Source: Thalassospira lucentensis (lineage in GTDB: Bacteria; Pseudomonadota; Alphaproteobacteria; Rhodospirillales; Thalassospiraceae). From it: a DNA stretch of 64,000 bases. The notes under the pieces are model-generated. The model was not told where the DNA came from and ran no database searches. It saw nothing but the letters and a program-made list of their open reading frames with translations. The position numbers and the translations under genes were made by a program. The stretch spans positions 124,001-188,000 of the forward strand of contig NZ_JAATOV010000008.1 in assembly GCF_011806425.1 (NCBI RefSeq), given 5' to 3'. Below, piece after piece: positions 8,760-19,222 of the stretch (position 1 is its first letter; every line of letters begins with the position of its first letter).

Positions 8760-9365
8760 TTACGGTTTGAATTGGGTGGCATCGAATGCCGGAACATGTC
8801 CCCGGAATTCATCCAGCCATTTCACCAGATTGCCATATGTTTGCCGCCACTTCCCGTCAAAACGCAGATCAAGATAGCCCAGCGCACAGGCAATCGCGAT
8901 ATGACCGATATGAAGGTCAGCGCCAAGTGCCGGTGGGTTTGCTTCCAGCTGATCCAAGGCGCGTTTGACCTTGTCGGCCTGATAAGAAAGCCAGCCGTCA
9001 TCGCGTTTGTCTTCGGTGCGCATGCGGGTTTCATAGACCTGCAAAATCGATGCATCGACAATGCCATCGCCAAGTGCTTGCAAGGTCAGCGCGTCCCAAC
9101 GCGCGTCGCTTTCGGTTGGATGCACCGTCACGCCGTCGACCTGCGCGTCGAGATATTCACAAATCACACGTGAATCAAAAATCTTCCGACCATCATCAAG
9201 GATCAGGATCGGAATTTTCCCCAACGGATTTTGTTTGCGAAGGCTGTCTTGCGGATCATTGGTATTGGACATTTCGACCGACAATTGGTCGTAAAGGCCA
9301 AGAACTTTGGCAACGATTTTTACCTTGCGGCCAAACGGGGACGGATCACTTGATCGCAGAATCAT
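8760..9365 (-). CDS. Glutathione S-transferase family protein
   Basis: A 201-residue protein with a thioredoxin-like N-terminal domain (SSDPSPFGRKVKI, with a serine near residue 9 as possible catalytic residue) containing the NPLGKIPILI cis-Pro motif and FDSRVICEYLD, followed by an all-helical C-terminal domain. It would bind glutathione and conjugate or reduce an electrophile in the cytosol. Length is typical. A methyltransferase gene lies 100 bases downstream on the same strand. Confidence 0.9.
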   Translation of the reverse strand: MILRSSDPSPFGRKVKIVAKVLGLYDQLSVEMSNTNDPQDSLRKQNPLGKIPILILDDGRKIFDSRVICEYLDAQVDGVTVHPTESDARWDALTLQALGDGIVDASILQVYETRMRTEDKRDDGWLSYQADKVKRALDQLEANPPALGADLHIGHIAIACALGYLDLRFDGKWRQTYGNLVKWLDEFRGHVPAFDATQFKP

Positions 9366-9484
9366 GGGTGGTTACTCCGGGCGTTTTAATTGATTGCGCG
9401 CAGTGTAAGGGGGAAATAACCACAAGACGAAATGAATTTTTCCAAAATCACCGCCCAAGCCGTGATCAAAACCAGAAGCCAACC

Positions 9485-9802
9485 TTATCCGTTGTTTTTG
9501 CCGCCAGATGCCGGTGTTTCACCCGCAGTTTGGTTGGGGTCTTCAAGTCCGGCCAGATGAAGCTCACGCGCCAAGCGTACCGTCGGGCGGGCGGCAAAAA
9601 ACACCGATCCGATGATAAACAGCCACGTGCCCGCGTAAACCGTTGCCTCATCCAAAAACAGGACACTGCCGACGATAAACAAAACAGCCGCCAAAAGGTC
9701 GATCACCGAATAGGCGATCTCATAGGCGCTGTATATTTTGCGGTGTTTGGGCCCGGCATCAAACCGGCGTGTCTGAAACAGCTTCATCGGGTGAAATTTC
9801 AT
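9485..9802 (-). CDS. YrhK-like small membrane protein
   Basis: A 105-residue protein with two predicted membrane helices (about residues 30-50 and 55-72) separated by a short turn, carrying the pattern YEIAYSVIDLLAAVLFIVGS and AGTWLFIIGSVFFAARPTVRLARE typical of the YrhK domain. The function of this family is not known to me. It sits 84 bases downstream of xerC on the same strand, in a different role class, so co-transcription is uncertain. Confidence 0.8.
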   Translation of the reverse strand: MKFHPMKLFQTRRFDAGPKHRKIYSAYEIAYSVIDLLAAVLFIVGSVLFLDEATVYAGTWLFIIGSVFFAARPTVRLARELHLAGLEDPNQTAGETPASGGKNNG

Positions 9803-9886
9803 CAGGCTTCCTTGCTATTTTTTATATTGCATTACCCTAACGCACCAGAAGTCGGATCGTTTCCACCTGTGGGTGATTTAACCACC

Positions 9887-10837
9887 TTACCGCCGGGCAC
9901 GCGGATGGGTGCCGTTATAGACCGCCATCAGTTGTTCGCTGTCCACCGCAGTATAGCGCTGGGTGGTTGAAAGGGATGCGTGGCCCAAAAGATCCTGAAT
10001 GGTGCGCAAATCACCGCCACCCGCCAAAAGATGCGTGGCAAAGGAATGACGCAGCGCATGCGGGGTCGCGGTATCCGGCAGGTTCAAAAGATCGCGGACC
10101 TTGCGCATTTCGCGTTGGGCAACCTGTGCCACCAATCGTTTGCCACGCGCCCCGACAAACAATGGATCATTGCCATCGGGCGCATAGGGGCAGGCGGACA
10201 GGTAATCGTCAATCGCCTCGCGGATGATCGGCAAGACCGGAACAAGACGCTGCTTGTTGCCTTTGCCGGTGATCACCATCGAATCCCCGCGCGGACGTTG
10301 ATCCGCATTAAGGTCCAGCGCCTCAGAAATACGCAGGCCGCAGCCATAAAGCAGGGTAAAAAGTGCTAGGTTACGCTTTGCTAGCCACGGTTCATCTTGC
10401 CACGCCCCCGCATTTTCAAGCATCGCCAACGCATCCACCGGCGAAAGGGGCTTGGGCGTGCTTTGCGGCAAACGCGGATTGCGTATGGAACTCACCGCTG
10501 CGTTTTGGCCGCGGCCAGATCGGTCAAGAAACCGATAAAAATTTCGCAAGGATGATAACGCACGCGCGGTGGACGTTTTGGCCATCCCATCCGTGCTCCG
10601 CCGCGCAAGCCAGCTTCGAAAATCGCGCGGGGTTAACCGCAAAAGCGTGTCCAAGTTCGGGGTTTCACCCATATGCTCGCCAATAAAGCCAAGGAAAGCA
10701 TAAAGGTCGGCCAGATAGTTTTCAGTGGTGTGGTTCGATGCGCGGCGTTCATCCGCAAGCCATGTGCGCCAATCGGCAATGGCTTCGCGGATGTCTGCCA
10801 GAAGTTTTAAGGCGGTTAGACCGTTTGGGTCAGCCAT
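9887..10837 (-). CDS. xerC: Tyrosine recombinase XerC
   Basis: A 316-residue tyrosine recombinase with an N-terminal SAM-like core-binding domain (about 15-110) and a catalytic domain holding Arg169 (GCGLRISEAL), Lys192 (GKGNKQR), His260 and Arg263 (HALRHSFATHLL), His286 (LGHAS) and Tyr295 (TTQRYTAVD). XerC works with XerD to resolve chromosome dimers at dif. It overlaps the upstream DUF484 gene by 22 bases, a common bacterial arrangement that supports a housekeeping role and not a mobile-element integrase. Confidence 0.95.
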   Translation of the reverse strand: MADPNGLTALKLLADIREAIADWRTWLADERRASNHTTENYLADLYAFLGFIGEHMGETPNLDTLLRLTPRDFRSWLARRSTDGMAKTSTARALSSLRNFYRFLDRSGRGQNAAVSSIRNPRLPQSTPKPLSPVDALAMLENAGAWQDEPWLAKRNLALFTLLYGCGLRISEALDLNADQRPRGDSMVITGKGNKQRLVPVLPIIREAIDDYLSACPYAPDGNDPLFVGARGKRLVAQVAQREMRKVRDLLNLPDTATPHALRHSFATHLLAGGGDLRTIQDLLGHASLSTTQRYTAVDSEQLMAVYNGTHPRARR

Positions 10838-11505
10838 CGACGCACCCCAAATTCAATGACGGATGCCAAAAACATGATCAGGTCATTGGCCTGGGCCGGG
10901 CTGAAATATCCCGGTTCCTTAACACCAAATGCAACGATACCAACCGGATCACCATAAAATGGCGCAATACGAACAATTGCTGCCGACCGGATTTCAGATG
11001 CCCGTGGCCCAAAGATCGCCTCATCCCCGGCATCGTCTGGCAAAAGCCAAACATCCTGATCTTCGCCAAGAACCTGATCAACCGCACCGGTAACAAGGCG
11101 GCGAACCCGCCCATCACAGCTTGGTACGGGCGCCTCGGCGCATTCTTCAAAGCATAATGCGATGGCATCAAGATCAAGCAATTCCGGGACAAGGTCCTGT
11201 AACGCTTCGACAAAGGTTTCAAAGCCGCGCGCATTCAAAATCGCCAGAACCGCACGGTGGATGCGGCTTTGGGTTTCAAGGTTGGATTTGGAAATATTGA
11301 TCAGTTCGCTGGTGGCACCGCGCAGCTTTTCGCGTTCGTCACGCAAACGCGCGACAACATATTGCTGCATATCGGCCACGCCTGATCCCATTTCACGGAC
11401 CGGCAATTCAAGACTTTCAAGCAAGTCAGGGCGCGTTGTGAAGAAATCAGGATGTTCGGCGAGAAAGGTTGCGACATCGTCGGCGCGCAGTGCTGTCTTT
11501 TCCAT
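10816..11505 (-). CDS. DUF484 family protein
   Basis: A 229-residue DUF484 protein. The N-terminal VATFLAEHPDFFTTRPDLLESLELP signature is diagnostic; a short helical segment (QYVVARLRDEREKLR) follows, then a GAF-like domain with VRIAPFYGDPVGIVAFG near the C-terminus. The biochemical function is unknown. Its 3' end overlaps xerC by 22 bases, so translation of the two is probably coupled. An intrinsic terminator of the upstream fsa gene lies just before its start, so it likely has its own promoter near 11510-11640. Confidence 0.9.
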   Translation of the reverse strand: MEKTALRADDVATFLAEHPDFFTTRPDLLESLELPVREMGSGVADMQQYVVARLRDEREKLRGATSELINISKSNLETQSRIHRAVLAILNARGFETFVEALQDLVPELLDLDAIALCFEECAEAPVPSCDGRVRRLVTGAVDQVLGEDQDVWLLPDDAGDEAIFGPRASEIRSAAIVRIAPFYGDPVGIVAFGVKEPGYFSPAQANDLIMFLASVIEFGVRRWLTQTV

Positions 11506-11527
11506 CGGTTCCGGCTTGAAAAATGAG

Positions 11528-11567
11528 AAATAAAAAACCCGGCGGCCACAATGCGGGCCGCCGGGTT
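11528..11567 (-). terminator. Intrinsic terminator of fsa
   Basis: A perfect 12-bp stem (11536-11547 with 11556-11567) has an 8-base loop and is followed on the minus strand by TTTTTTATTT. It lies about 80 bases after the fsa stop and just before the DUF484 gene. Confidence 0.88.
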
Positions 11568-11644
11568 AAATGCGTGTTAAAAACCGTTCACAATGTCGGT
11601 TTTAATCGTGTCGTTCGCCGGAATGGCAATCGATACGATGAAAA

Positions 11645-12301
11645 TTAAAGGATCGACTGGCCGGTTTTTTCCCAGTCAGCAAGGAACGTTTCAAGGCCCT
11701 TGTCGGTCAGCGGGTGTTTGGTCAGCTGGGTCAGAACCTGCGGCGGGATGGTGACAACATCAGCACCAAGACGGGCCGAGTCGACAACATGCTGCGGACC
11801 ACGAGCCGATGCGACCAGAACTTCGGTCTGCCAGTTCGGGTAGTTGTTATAAACGTCAACGATGTCTGCAATCAGCTGCATACCGTCAGACGAAATGTCG
11901 TCCAAGCGGCCAACGAACGGCGAAACATAGGTCGCACCGGCTTTGGCAGCCAAGATCGCCTGACCAACCGAGAAGCAAAGCGTCACGTTGGTTTTGATGC
12001 CTTCGTCGGTGAAGGTACGGCAGGCTTTAAGACCGTCAGAGGTCAGCGGCAATTTGACGACGACATTGTCGGCGATTTTTGCCAGTTTGCGGCCTTCTGC
12101 AACCATGGTCTCGTAATCGGTCGCTGCAACTTCTGCGCTGACCGGGCCGTCGACGACGTCACAAATTTCCTTGATCAGTTCGAGAAACGGTCGGCCTGTT
12201 TTTGCTACCAGCGACGGGTTCGTGGTGACGCCGTCTACAAGGCCGGACATGGCGATTTCGCGGATTGCGTCAATGTCGGCAGTATCGATGAAAAACTTCA
12301 T
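11645..12301 (-). CDS. fsa: Fructose-6-phosphate aldolase / transaldolase-like
   Basis: A 218-residue TIM-barrel aldolase of the small transaldolase (FSA/TalC) group, cleaving fructose 6-phosphate or acting as a transaldolase in pentose-phosphate metabolism. The Schiff-base lysine is Lys83 in [19 protein letters not shown] at the start and GVTTNPSL are family hallmarks, and [17 protein letters not shown] and SARGPQHV continue the barrel. Enzymes of this subgroup carry either activity, which sequence alone does not separate. It is divergent from priA and ends at a strong terminator. Confidence 0.93.
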   Translation of the reverse strand: MKFFIDTADIDAIREIAMSGLVDGVTTNPSLVAKTGRPFLELIKEICDVVDGPVSAEVAATDYETMVAEGRKLAKIADNVVVKLPLTSDGLKACRTFTDEGIKTNVTLCFSVGQAILAAKAGATYVSPFVGRLDDISSDGMQLIADIVDVYNNYPNWQTEVLVASARGPQHVVDSARLGADVVTIPPQVLTQLTKHPLTDKGLETFLADWEKTGQSIL

Positions 12302-12497
12302 TGGATTTCCTATTCGGACCTTTTCAAGATCGTCGTTTGAAGATCGTTGTTCGATGATGCGGTTAGCGTTAGGGTCTGGACCAATTCAACGAGCGGCTCC
12401 AGATCCAAGCTGTGGGACCGTTTTCTATTATGCCAAGGACCAAATCAGGTAAATGTTCCAAATGGTCCAACAAGCATTCCGACGGGGTTTATAATAT

Positions 12498-14729
12498 ATG
12501 AGCGCGGCAAAGGCCACATCTGGAAATCTGTTTGCTGATGATCCGGCCTTTCAGATCACCGCACAGACCATAAGCGTGTTGCCGCCGCTGCCGTTGGCAG
12601 GGCCGTATGACTATATGGTGCCCGAAGGTTTATCGGTGCAGCCGGGAGATTTTGTTGAAATCCCGCTGGGCCGTCAAACTCAGCGCGGTGTCGTTTGGGG
12701 CGATGCCAAGGGCGATGTCGAGTCGAGTAAGCTGCGTGAAATTTATGGCGTGCTTCCGGCCGAACCCATGCCCGACGTTACCCGCAAATTCATTGATTGG
12801 GTGTCGGCCTATACCATGGCCCCACAGGGGGCCGTGCTGCGCATGGCCATGAGCGTCCCCGATGCGCTGGAACCACCCAAACCGATTTTTCGATTTACCC
12901 TGAGTACCGATTTTGACCCATCAAGTTTGCGCATGACCCCGCCGCGCAAACGCGTCATGGCATTCTTGGGCGAAAACCCCGCGATGGAGCAGGGCGATAT
13001 CCTGCGCGAAACCGGTGCGGGTGTCAGCGTGGTCAAGGGATTGGTCGAAGCCGGTGCCGTACGGCGCCTGATGGTTAAACCGCCATCACCGTTTGATTTG
13101 CCCGATTTGTCCATCGGTCGCCCGAACCTGTCGGATGAGCAAACCATTGCCGCCGATGCGTTATGTGACCGTGTTGAGGCGGGCGGGGTTTCCTGCACGT
13201 TGCTCGATGGCATCACCGGGTCGGGCAAGACAGAAGTTTACTTTGAACCAATCCGCGCCGCATTGGCCGAGGGCAAACAGGTGGTGGTTCTGCTGCCAGA
13301 AATCGCACTTTCGGCCCAATGGTTGCAGCGTTTCCGCGATCGGTTTGGTGTCGTGCCCGCCCTTTGGCATTCCGAAGTCGGGCAGGCACGCCGCCGCGAT
13401 ACGTGGCGTTCGGTGGCCGATGGTTCGGTCAAGTTGGTGGTTGGGGCGCGTTCCGCCCTTTTCCTTCCTTACAAGGATCTTGGTCTGATCGTGGTCGACG
13501 AAGAACACGAACATGCCTTTAAGCAAGAAGACGGCGTGATTTACCATGCGCGCGACATGGCCGTTGCCCGCGCGCACCTTGGCGGTATTCCGATTGTTTT
13601 GGCATCCGCCACCCCATCGCTTGAAACCTTGGCCAATGTTGAAGCCGGGCGCTATTACCGTGTGGAGCTTGGCAACCGTCACGGGGCCGCCGTTTTGCCG
13701 AGTGTCGAGGTGATCGACATTCGCCAAGACAAACCCGAACGGCTGCGCTGGATCACACCAACCTTAAAAAAGCGATTGGTCGAAACGTTTGCCAATGGCG
13801 AACAGGCGATGCTGTTTTTGAACCGCCGTGGCTATGCGCCGCTAACCCTGTGTCGGGCGTGTGGTCATCGGTTCCAATGTCCCAATTGCACTGCATGGCT
13901 GGTGGAACATCGGGCATGGGGCAAATTACAATGCCATCACTGCGGTTATCAGGCCAAGGCACCCGATGTATGTCCCGCCTGCGGCGCAGAAGGCAAATTG
14001 GCCCCCTGTGGTCCCGGTGTTGAACGGCTATACGAAGAAGCGCTCGAAACATTCCCCAATATCCGGATCGAGGTTGCGACATCCGATAACATCATGGGGC
14101 CAAAGGCGGCCGCAGAACTGGTTCAACGGGTTCACAACCACGAAGTTGATCTTTTGATCGGCACGCAGATTTTGGCCAAGGGCTATCACTTCCCCTTGCT
14201 GACCTTGGTTGGGGTCGTTGATGCGGACCTTGGCTTGGCGGGTGGGGATTTGCGTGCGGCTGAACGCAGTTATCAGTTGCTGACCCAGGTGGCCGGGCGT
14301 GCCGGGCGTGGGGATCGTCCGGGGACCGTGATGCTGCAAACCGCCGATCCTGCCAACCGCGTGATCAAGGCAATTGCCGCAGGTGATCGCAATGCCTTTA
14401 ACGAGGTGGAGCTTTCCCAACGCATGACACACGGCATGCCGCCCCATGGACGATTGGCCGCCCTTATTATCAGTGGCAAGAAAGAAAACGAAGTCGATGA
14501 AGCCGCATGGCGGATCGGTCGCGTGGCACCGCGTGGTGATGGCTTGATGGTGCTGGGGCCAGCCCCCGCCCCCTTGTCGCTTCTGCGCGGGCGCTATCGC
14601 CGCCGGTTCCTGATCCGGGCGGATAAGGGCGTAAAAATGCAGGCTCTTATTCATGATTGGCTGTCACAGGTTAAAACGCCGGGCAGCGTGCGTGTGCAGG
14701 TCGATATCGACCCCTACAGTTTCATGTAA
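12498..14729 (+). CDS. priA: Primosomal protein N' (PriA helicase)
   Basis: A 743-residue 3'-5' DNA helicase that restarts stalled forks by loading the replisome. An N-terminal 3'-DNA-binding domain (from VLPPLPLAGPYDYMVP) precedes the helicase core with Walker A GITGSGKT (Lys244), the DEEH box at about 334-337, and paired zinc-binding cysteines (CRACGHRFQCPNC, CHHCGYQAKAPDVCPACG) around 455-500. The C-terminus holds GGDLRAAERSYQLLTQVAGRAGR. Length is normal. It is divergent from fsa; the 196-base spacer contains a direct AAGATCGT repeat near 12330-12350 but no clear promoter. Confidence 0.97.
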   Translation: MSAAKATSGNLFADDPAFQITAQTISVLPPLPLAGPYDYMVPEGLSVQPGDFVEIPLGRQTQRGVVWGDAKGDVESSKLREIYGVLPAEPMPDVTRKFIDWVSAYTMAPQGAVLRMAMSVPDALEPPKPIFRFTLSTDFDPSSLRMTPPRKRVMAFLGENPAMEQGDILRETGAGVSVVKGLVEAGAVRRLMVKPPSPFDLPDLSIGRPNLSDEQTIAADALCDRVEAGGVSCTLLDGITGSGKTEVYFEPIRAALAEGKQVVVLLPEIALSAQWLQRFRDRFGVVPALWHSEVGQARRRDTWRSVADGSVKLVVGARSALFLPYKDLGLIVVDEEHEHAFKQEDGVIYHARDMAVARAHLGGIPIVLASATPSLETLANVEAGRYYRVELGNRHGAAVLPSVEVIDIRQDKPERLRWITPTLKKRLVETFANGEQAMLFLNRRGYAPLTLCRACGHRFQCPNCTAWLVEHRAWGKLQCHHCGYQAKAPDVCPACGAEGKLAPCGPGVERLYEEALETFPNIRIEVATSDNIMGPKAAAELVQRVHNHEVDLLIGTQILAKGYHFPLLTLVGVVDADLGLAGGDLRAAERSYQLLTQVAGRAGRGDRPGTVMLQTADPANRVIKAIAAGDRNAFNEVELSQRMTHGMPPHGRLAALIISGKKENEVDEAAWRIGRVAPRGDGLMVLGPAPAPLSLLRGRYRRRFLIRADKGVKMQALIHDWLSQVKTPGSVRVQVDIDPYSFM

Positions 14730-14760
14730 CCTGACTCTGCCGGGCTGAAAGCAACCTGTT

Positions 14761-15591
14761 CTAGTTGCCGTATTGCGTTTCCCAAAACTCGACCCCGTCC
14801 GGGCCAAGATAGCGCTTGAAAATGGCGACCAGCCTGCCGTCATGGCGCATTTCACGCAATATTTCGTCGTAGCGGGCAAGAAACATCTCTTTGTCCGGGT
14901 AATCGGACGCGCGAGAAAATGTATTGTAATAGGCCGCCCGGCGAAGGGGCTTATTCAAAAAGGCAATTTTACTGCGTGATCCGTTTTGAAGCACCTCATA
15001 GACCGTGCTCAGATAATTGACCGGGACAACATCAAACCGGTTTTCAAGCAACATGGGAATCAAAAGGTCATTTCTGGCAACGGTTTCAATGTCGAGCTCT
15101 GAACCCCAAAAGGTTGGGGTATATGAATAGCCAGCGGCCGCACCGATGCGATAGGCGCGTAAATCGGAATAGTCATCAAAATGTATGGCGTCGACGTCTT
15201 CGGCGCGAATGGCAAAACGCCAGTCCAGCAAAAGGTGGTTTTCTTCGGGATAGAGCAAATAGCCCGATCGTTCCTTGTTCTGGGAAAGCGTTAAAACGAT
15301 ATCCGAAAAGCCCTGCTTCGCATTGTAAAGCAACCGACGACCGCTATCGACAAAGCGGAACTCATAATCATTGATGTCCATTTCGCGCAGGATCTCGGTC
15401 ATGATATCGACATCGATACCTTGCGGCTTTTTGCCCGAAAGCCATTTAAGCGGCGGTTCCTCGAGCCCTTCGATCAGCAATTTTCGGGCGTGCGCCGGAC
15501 AATGGGAAATCGTCAATCCAATGATGATGGCAAGAAGATAAACCGTTTTTCGAAACGGCCAGGAGGCTGCTCTATCATGCCGATGGATCAT
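14761..15591 (-). CDS. Periplasmic substrate-binding protein (SBP_bac_3 type)
   Basis: A 276-residue extracellular solute-binding protein of the polar-amino-acid type. It has a signal peptide (hydrophobic residues after WPFRKTVYLLAIIIG, cleavage near PAHA), then two lobes with EEPPLKWLSGKKPQGIDVDIMTEIL and a C-terminal LARYDEILREMRHDGRLVAIFKRYLG. I place the start at ATG 15591; a TTG 12 codons upstream is also open. No ABC permease or ATPase is next to it, so it may act as a sensor-type binding protein or serve a transporter elsewhere. It is convergent with priA. Confidence 0.85.
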   Translation of the reverse strand: MIHRHDRAASWPFRKTVYLLAIIIGLTISHCPAHARKLLIEGLEEPPLKWLSGKKPQGIDVDIMTEILREMDINDYEFRFVDSGRRLLYNAKQGFSDIVLTLSQNKERSGYLLYPEENHLLLDWRFAIRAEDVDAIHFDDYSDLRAYRIGAAAGYSYTPTFWGSELDIETVARNDLLIPMLLENRFDVVPVNYLSTVYEVLQNGSRSKIAFLNKPLRRAAYYNTFSRASDYPDKEMFLARYDEILREMRHDGRLVAIFKRYLGPDGVEFWETQYGN

Positions 15592-15658
15592 GCGCCTCTC
15601 ATCCCTTAAGCTGCTGCGGCGTATCAAACTCCCTTAATTGTATACGGAATATAGTGTT

Positions 15659-15979
15659 GTGAATAACGATAAAACGGTTTCATCAAGCGGCGAAACACAG
15701 CGCAGCATTTGTGAATGGGCCGAGATCACCTTTGGGCCTGTCAGCGCACCTGTTTCATTGGTCGAGCGTGCCATGCTTGAAATGGACGAGCTTAAAGAAG
15801 CCGTTCTGGCGGGGGATCATTCCGAAATCGGCAAAGAGGCAGCGGATGTTTTGATCTTGCTTTACCGTCTTGCCGATCAGTTTGGCCTTGATCTGGATCG
15901 CGAGGTTGCCGGCAAGATGGGGATCAATCTGTCACGCACATGGATAAAAAAGGGAGACGGCACCGGATCACATATTTGA
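15659..15979 (+). CDS. MazG-like nucleotide pyrophosphohydrolase
   Basis: A protein of about 106 residues with the all-alpha NTP pyrophosphatase signature: ERAMLEMDELKEAV followed by EIGKEAADVLILLYRLAD, giving the EExxE and ExxD metal-binding helices. It would hydrolyse (d)NTPs to monophosphates, possibly as house-cleaning. The start is uncertain: GTG at 15659 has GGAAT ahead of it, while an upstream TTG at 15638 is also in frame. The following GST-like gene begins 41 bases later and may be co-transcribed. Confidence 0.8.
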   Translation: MNNDKTVSSSGETQRSICEWAEITFGPVSAPVSLVERAMLEMDELKEAVLAGDHSEIGKEAADVLILLYRLADQFGLDLDREVAGKMGINLSRTWIKKGDGTGSHI

Positions 15980-16020
15980 TCGGGTCTGCCCGTCATCCTC
16001 TCATTTTTGGAAAAGGCAAG

Positions 16021-16659
16021 ATGTTGTATACGCTTTTCTATTCGCCTGGTGCCGCAAGCATGGCGGTTCACTGGATGCTGATCGAACTTGAGGTGGCGTT
16101 TGAAACGGTGCTTGTCGATATCGATCAAAGCCAACAGCGCAATCCGGACTATCTGCGTTTGAACCCGTCCGGCCGGGTGCCGACCCTTGTGATCGACGGT
16201 GCGCCATATGGTGAATCGGTGGCCTTGATGCTGCTGCTGGCGGAACGTCACCCCGGATCGGGTTTGGTGCCAGAACCAAATTCGCCGAACCGTGCTGAAT
16301 GGCTCCAGTTGACCCTTTATATTGCAAATACCCTGATGCCCGCGATGCGCGATTGGCTGTACGCGGCCAAGGATGGCAATCCGGACGGGGCGGCGGCTGT
16401 AAAGGCGCTTGCGCAAAAGCGTATTTCTTCGGTTTGGGATGATTTCGAAGCCCGGTTTGAAGACGGGCGGCCCTGTTTAATGGGAAACACTTTTGGTGTG
16501 GTTGATATGCTGGCCATTATGTTGATGCGCTGGTCGCGTAATATGCCGTGTAACGCCATCGAATGGCCGCGTTTACGCGCCTATATTGATCAGGTTTGCG
16601 CACGACCCTCGTTTGGGGACCTTTGTGACCGCGAAGGTCTTCCGGCATGGCCCGCCTAA
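16021..16659 (+). CDS. Glutathione S-transferase family protein
   Basis: A 212-residue GST with N-terminal thioredoxin-like domain (LYTLFYSPGAASMAVHWML; NPSGRVPTLVIDGAPYGESVALMLLLAE carries the cis-Pro and the ES glutathione contact) and a helical C-terminal domain. The start was set to ATG 16021 with GGAAAAGG about seven bases ahead; the open frame extends 27 codons further upstream without homology. It is the last gene before a 443-base spacer ahead of the ATP synthase operon. Confidence 0.88.
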   Translation: MLYTLFYSPGAASMAVHWMLIELEVAFETVLVDIDQSQQRNPDYLRLNPSGRVPTLVIDGAPYGESVALMLLLAERHPGSGLVPEPNSPNRAEWLQLTLYIANTLMPAMRDWLYAAKDGNPDGAAAVKALAQKRISSVWDDFEARFEDGRPCLMGNTFGVVDMLAIMLMRWSRNMPCNAIEWPRLRAYIDQVCARPSFGDLCDREGLPAWPA

Positions 16660-17102
16660 TATCCAACGCGACCTCGGCCCGCCAGCTTGAACGGCGAAAT
16701 AGGCGTTTTGTCTGCTAAAATGTAACCAAGGTCACATTTTCCGCCCGAAACTTTGTGGCGCGCCCGTTTCGCTTCCCACGCTAAGTCATCAAAATGGCGG
16801 GAGAATCGCGCTTTGAAGTCGTGCGGTGCGCAGGCCAAAACATCGTGCTTGTGGCCCTGACTGTTATTAAGCCTATTATTAAATAGTTGTAGAACTGCAC
16901 GAAAAACAGGCGAATTGGTGCTGTTTGGGCACTTCTTTGCCGCAGAATGAAAAAGTCCGTCCAAATGGGGTTGCGCGGGGGTTGCCCATGCAAAGGACAT
17001 GTGATACCAAACGCTCGCTTCTCGGAAGGAAACCCTTTCGGGGAACCATTTTTTTATACGTATCCGAGTCGTTCTCATAACCAGAATTGAGGGCTTTCAC
17101 CG
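16660..17102 (+). other. Long leader region upstream of atpH
   Basis: A 443-base gap ahead of the ATP synthase operon, presumably carrying its promoter and a long 5' leader. It contains a near-perfect 24-bp palindrome (listed separately) and a T7 run at about 17049-17055 shortly before the atpH ribosome site. A 140-codon minus-strand frame (16656-17078) has no ribosome site or recognisable content and is not called. Confidence 0.5.
16717..16740. promoter_or_regulatory. 24-bp near-perfect palindrome, candidate operator
   Basis: The arms AAAATGTAACC and GGTCACATTTT, separated by AA, are complementary except for one symmetric A-C pair. The dyad is centred about 370 bases before atpH and 70 bases after the GST stop. 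Its short central gap favours a protein-binding site, though as RNA it could form a hairpin with a CAAG loop. No regulator is identified. Confidence 0.45.
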
Positions 17103-17659
17103 GTGTCCCAAAATACTGCCGCGACCGGGCTCCAAGGGCGCTATGCCACAGCACTATTTGACTTGGCCAAATCGGCTAAGCAGCTTGATGCTGTCAAAAG
17201 CGATCTTGAATTGCTCGACCAGGCCATCGCAACCAGCGATGACCTTCGGAATGTGCTCCGTAGTCCCGTGATTTCCCGGGATGTGCAGGCCAAGGCGATG
17301 GCTGCTCTTCTGGATAAGCTTGGTGTTTCCGAGTTGACCAAGAAGACTGTCGGGCTTCTATGTCAGAAGCGTCGTCTGTTTGCCCTGCCGGGTGTTATCA
17401 ATTCCTACCTTTCCATGCTCTCAGCTCACAATGGTGAGGTGACCGCTCAGGTGACCTCGGCATCCGAGCTGAAGAAAGAGCAAATCGAAGCCGTTACCGG
17501 CGCTCTCAAAGAAGTTGTCGGCGCCACTGTAAAAGTGGACCTTAAAATTGATCCGGCGGTTCTTGGCGGTCTTATCGTCAAGGTCGGCTCCCGGGTTTTT
17601 GATGCCTCGCTTCGGACTAAACTTCAGAAGCTCGAGCTCGCTATGAAAGGGGTTGCGTG

Positions 17660-17660
<1 letters not shown>
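17103..17660 (+). CDS. atpH: ATP synthase subunit delta (F1)
   Basis: A 185-residue OSCP/delta subunit linking the F1 head to the peripheral stalk of the membrane ATP synthase. It has the typical helical N-terminal domain ([20 protein letters not shown]) and the C-terminal [18 protein letters not shown]...[26 protein letters not shown] pattern. The start is GTG at 17103 with GAGGG nine bases before. It is the first gene of atpHAGDC and its stop overlaps the atpA start. The Fo genes are not here, as is usual in alphaproteobacteria. Confidence 0.97.
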
Positions 17661-19192
<1,532 letters not shown>

Positions 19193-19222
19193 GTTTGAAC
19201 TTTAGGCGAAGGAGGAAACGCA

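Noticed and set aside
9887..10837. Tyrosine recombinase as a sign of an integrated element
   Set aside because: Its overlap with DUF484 and full XerC features point to the housekeeping chromosome-dimer recombinase.
16656..17078. Minus-strand open frame of 140 codons before atpH
   Set aside because: It has no ribosome site, mixed composition and no known features; it overlaps the probable atp promoter region.
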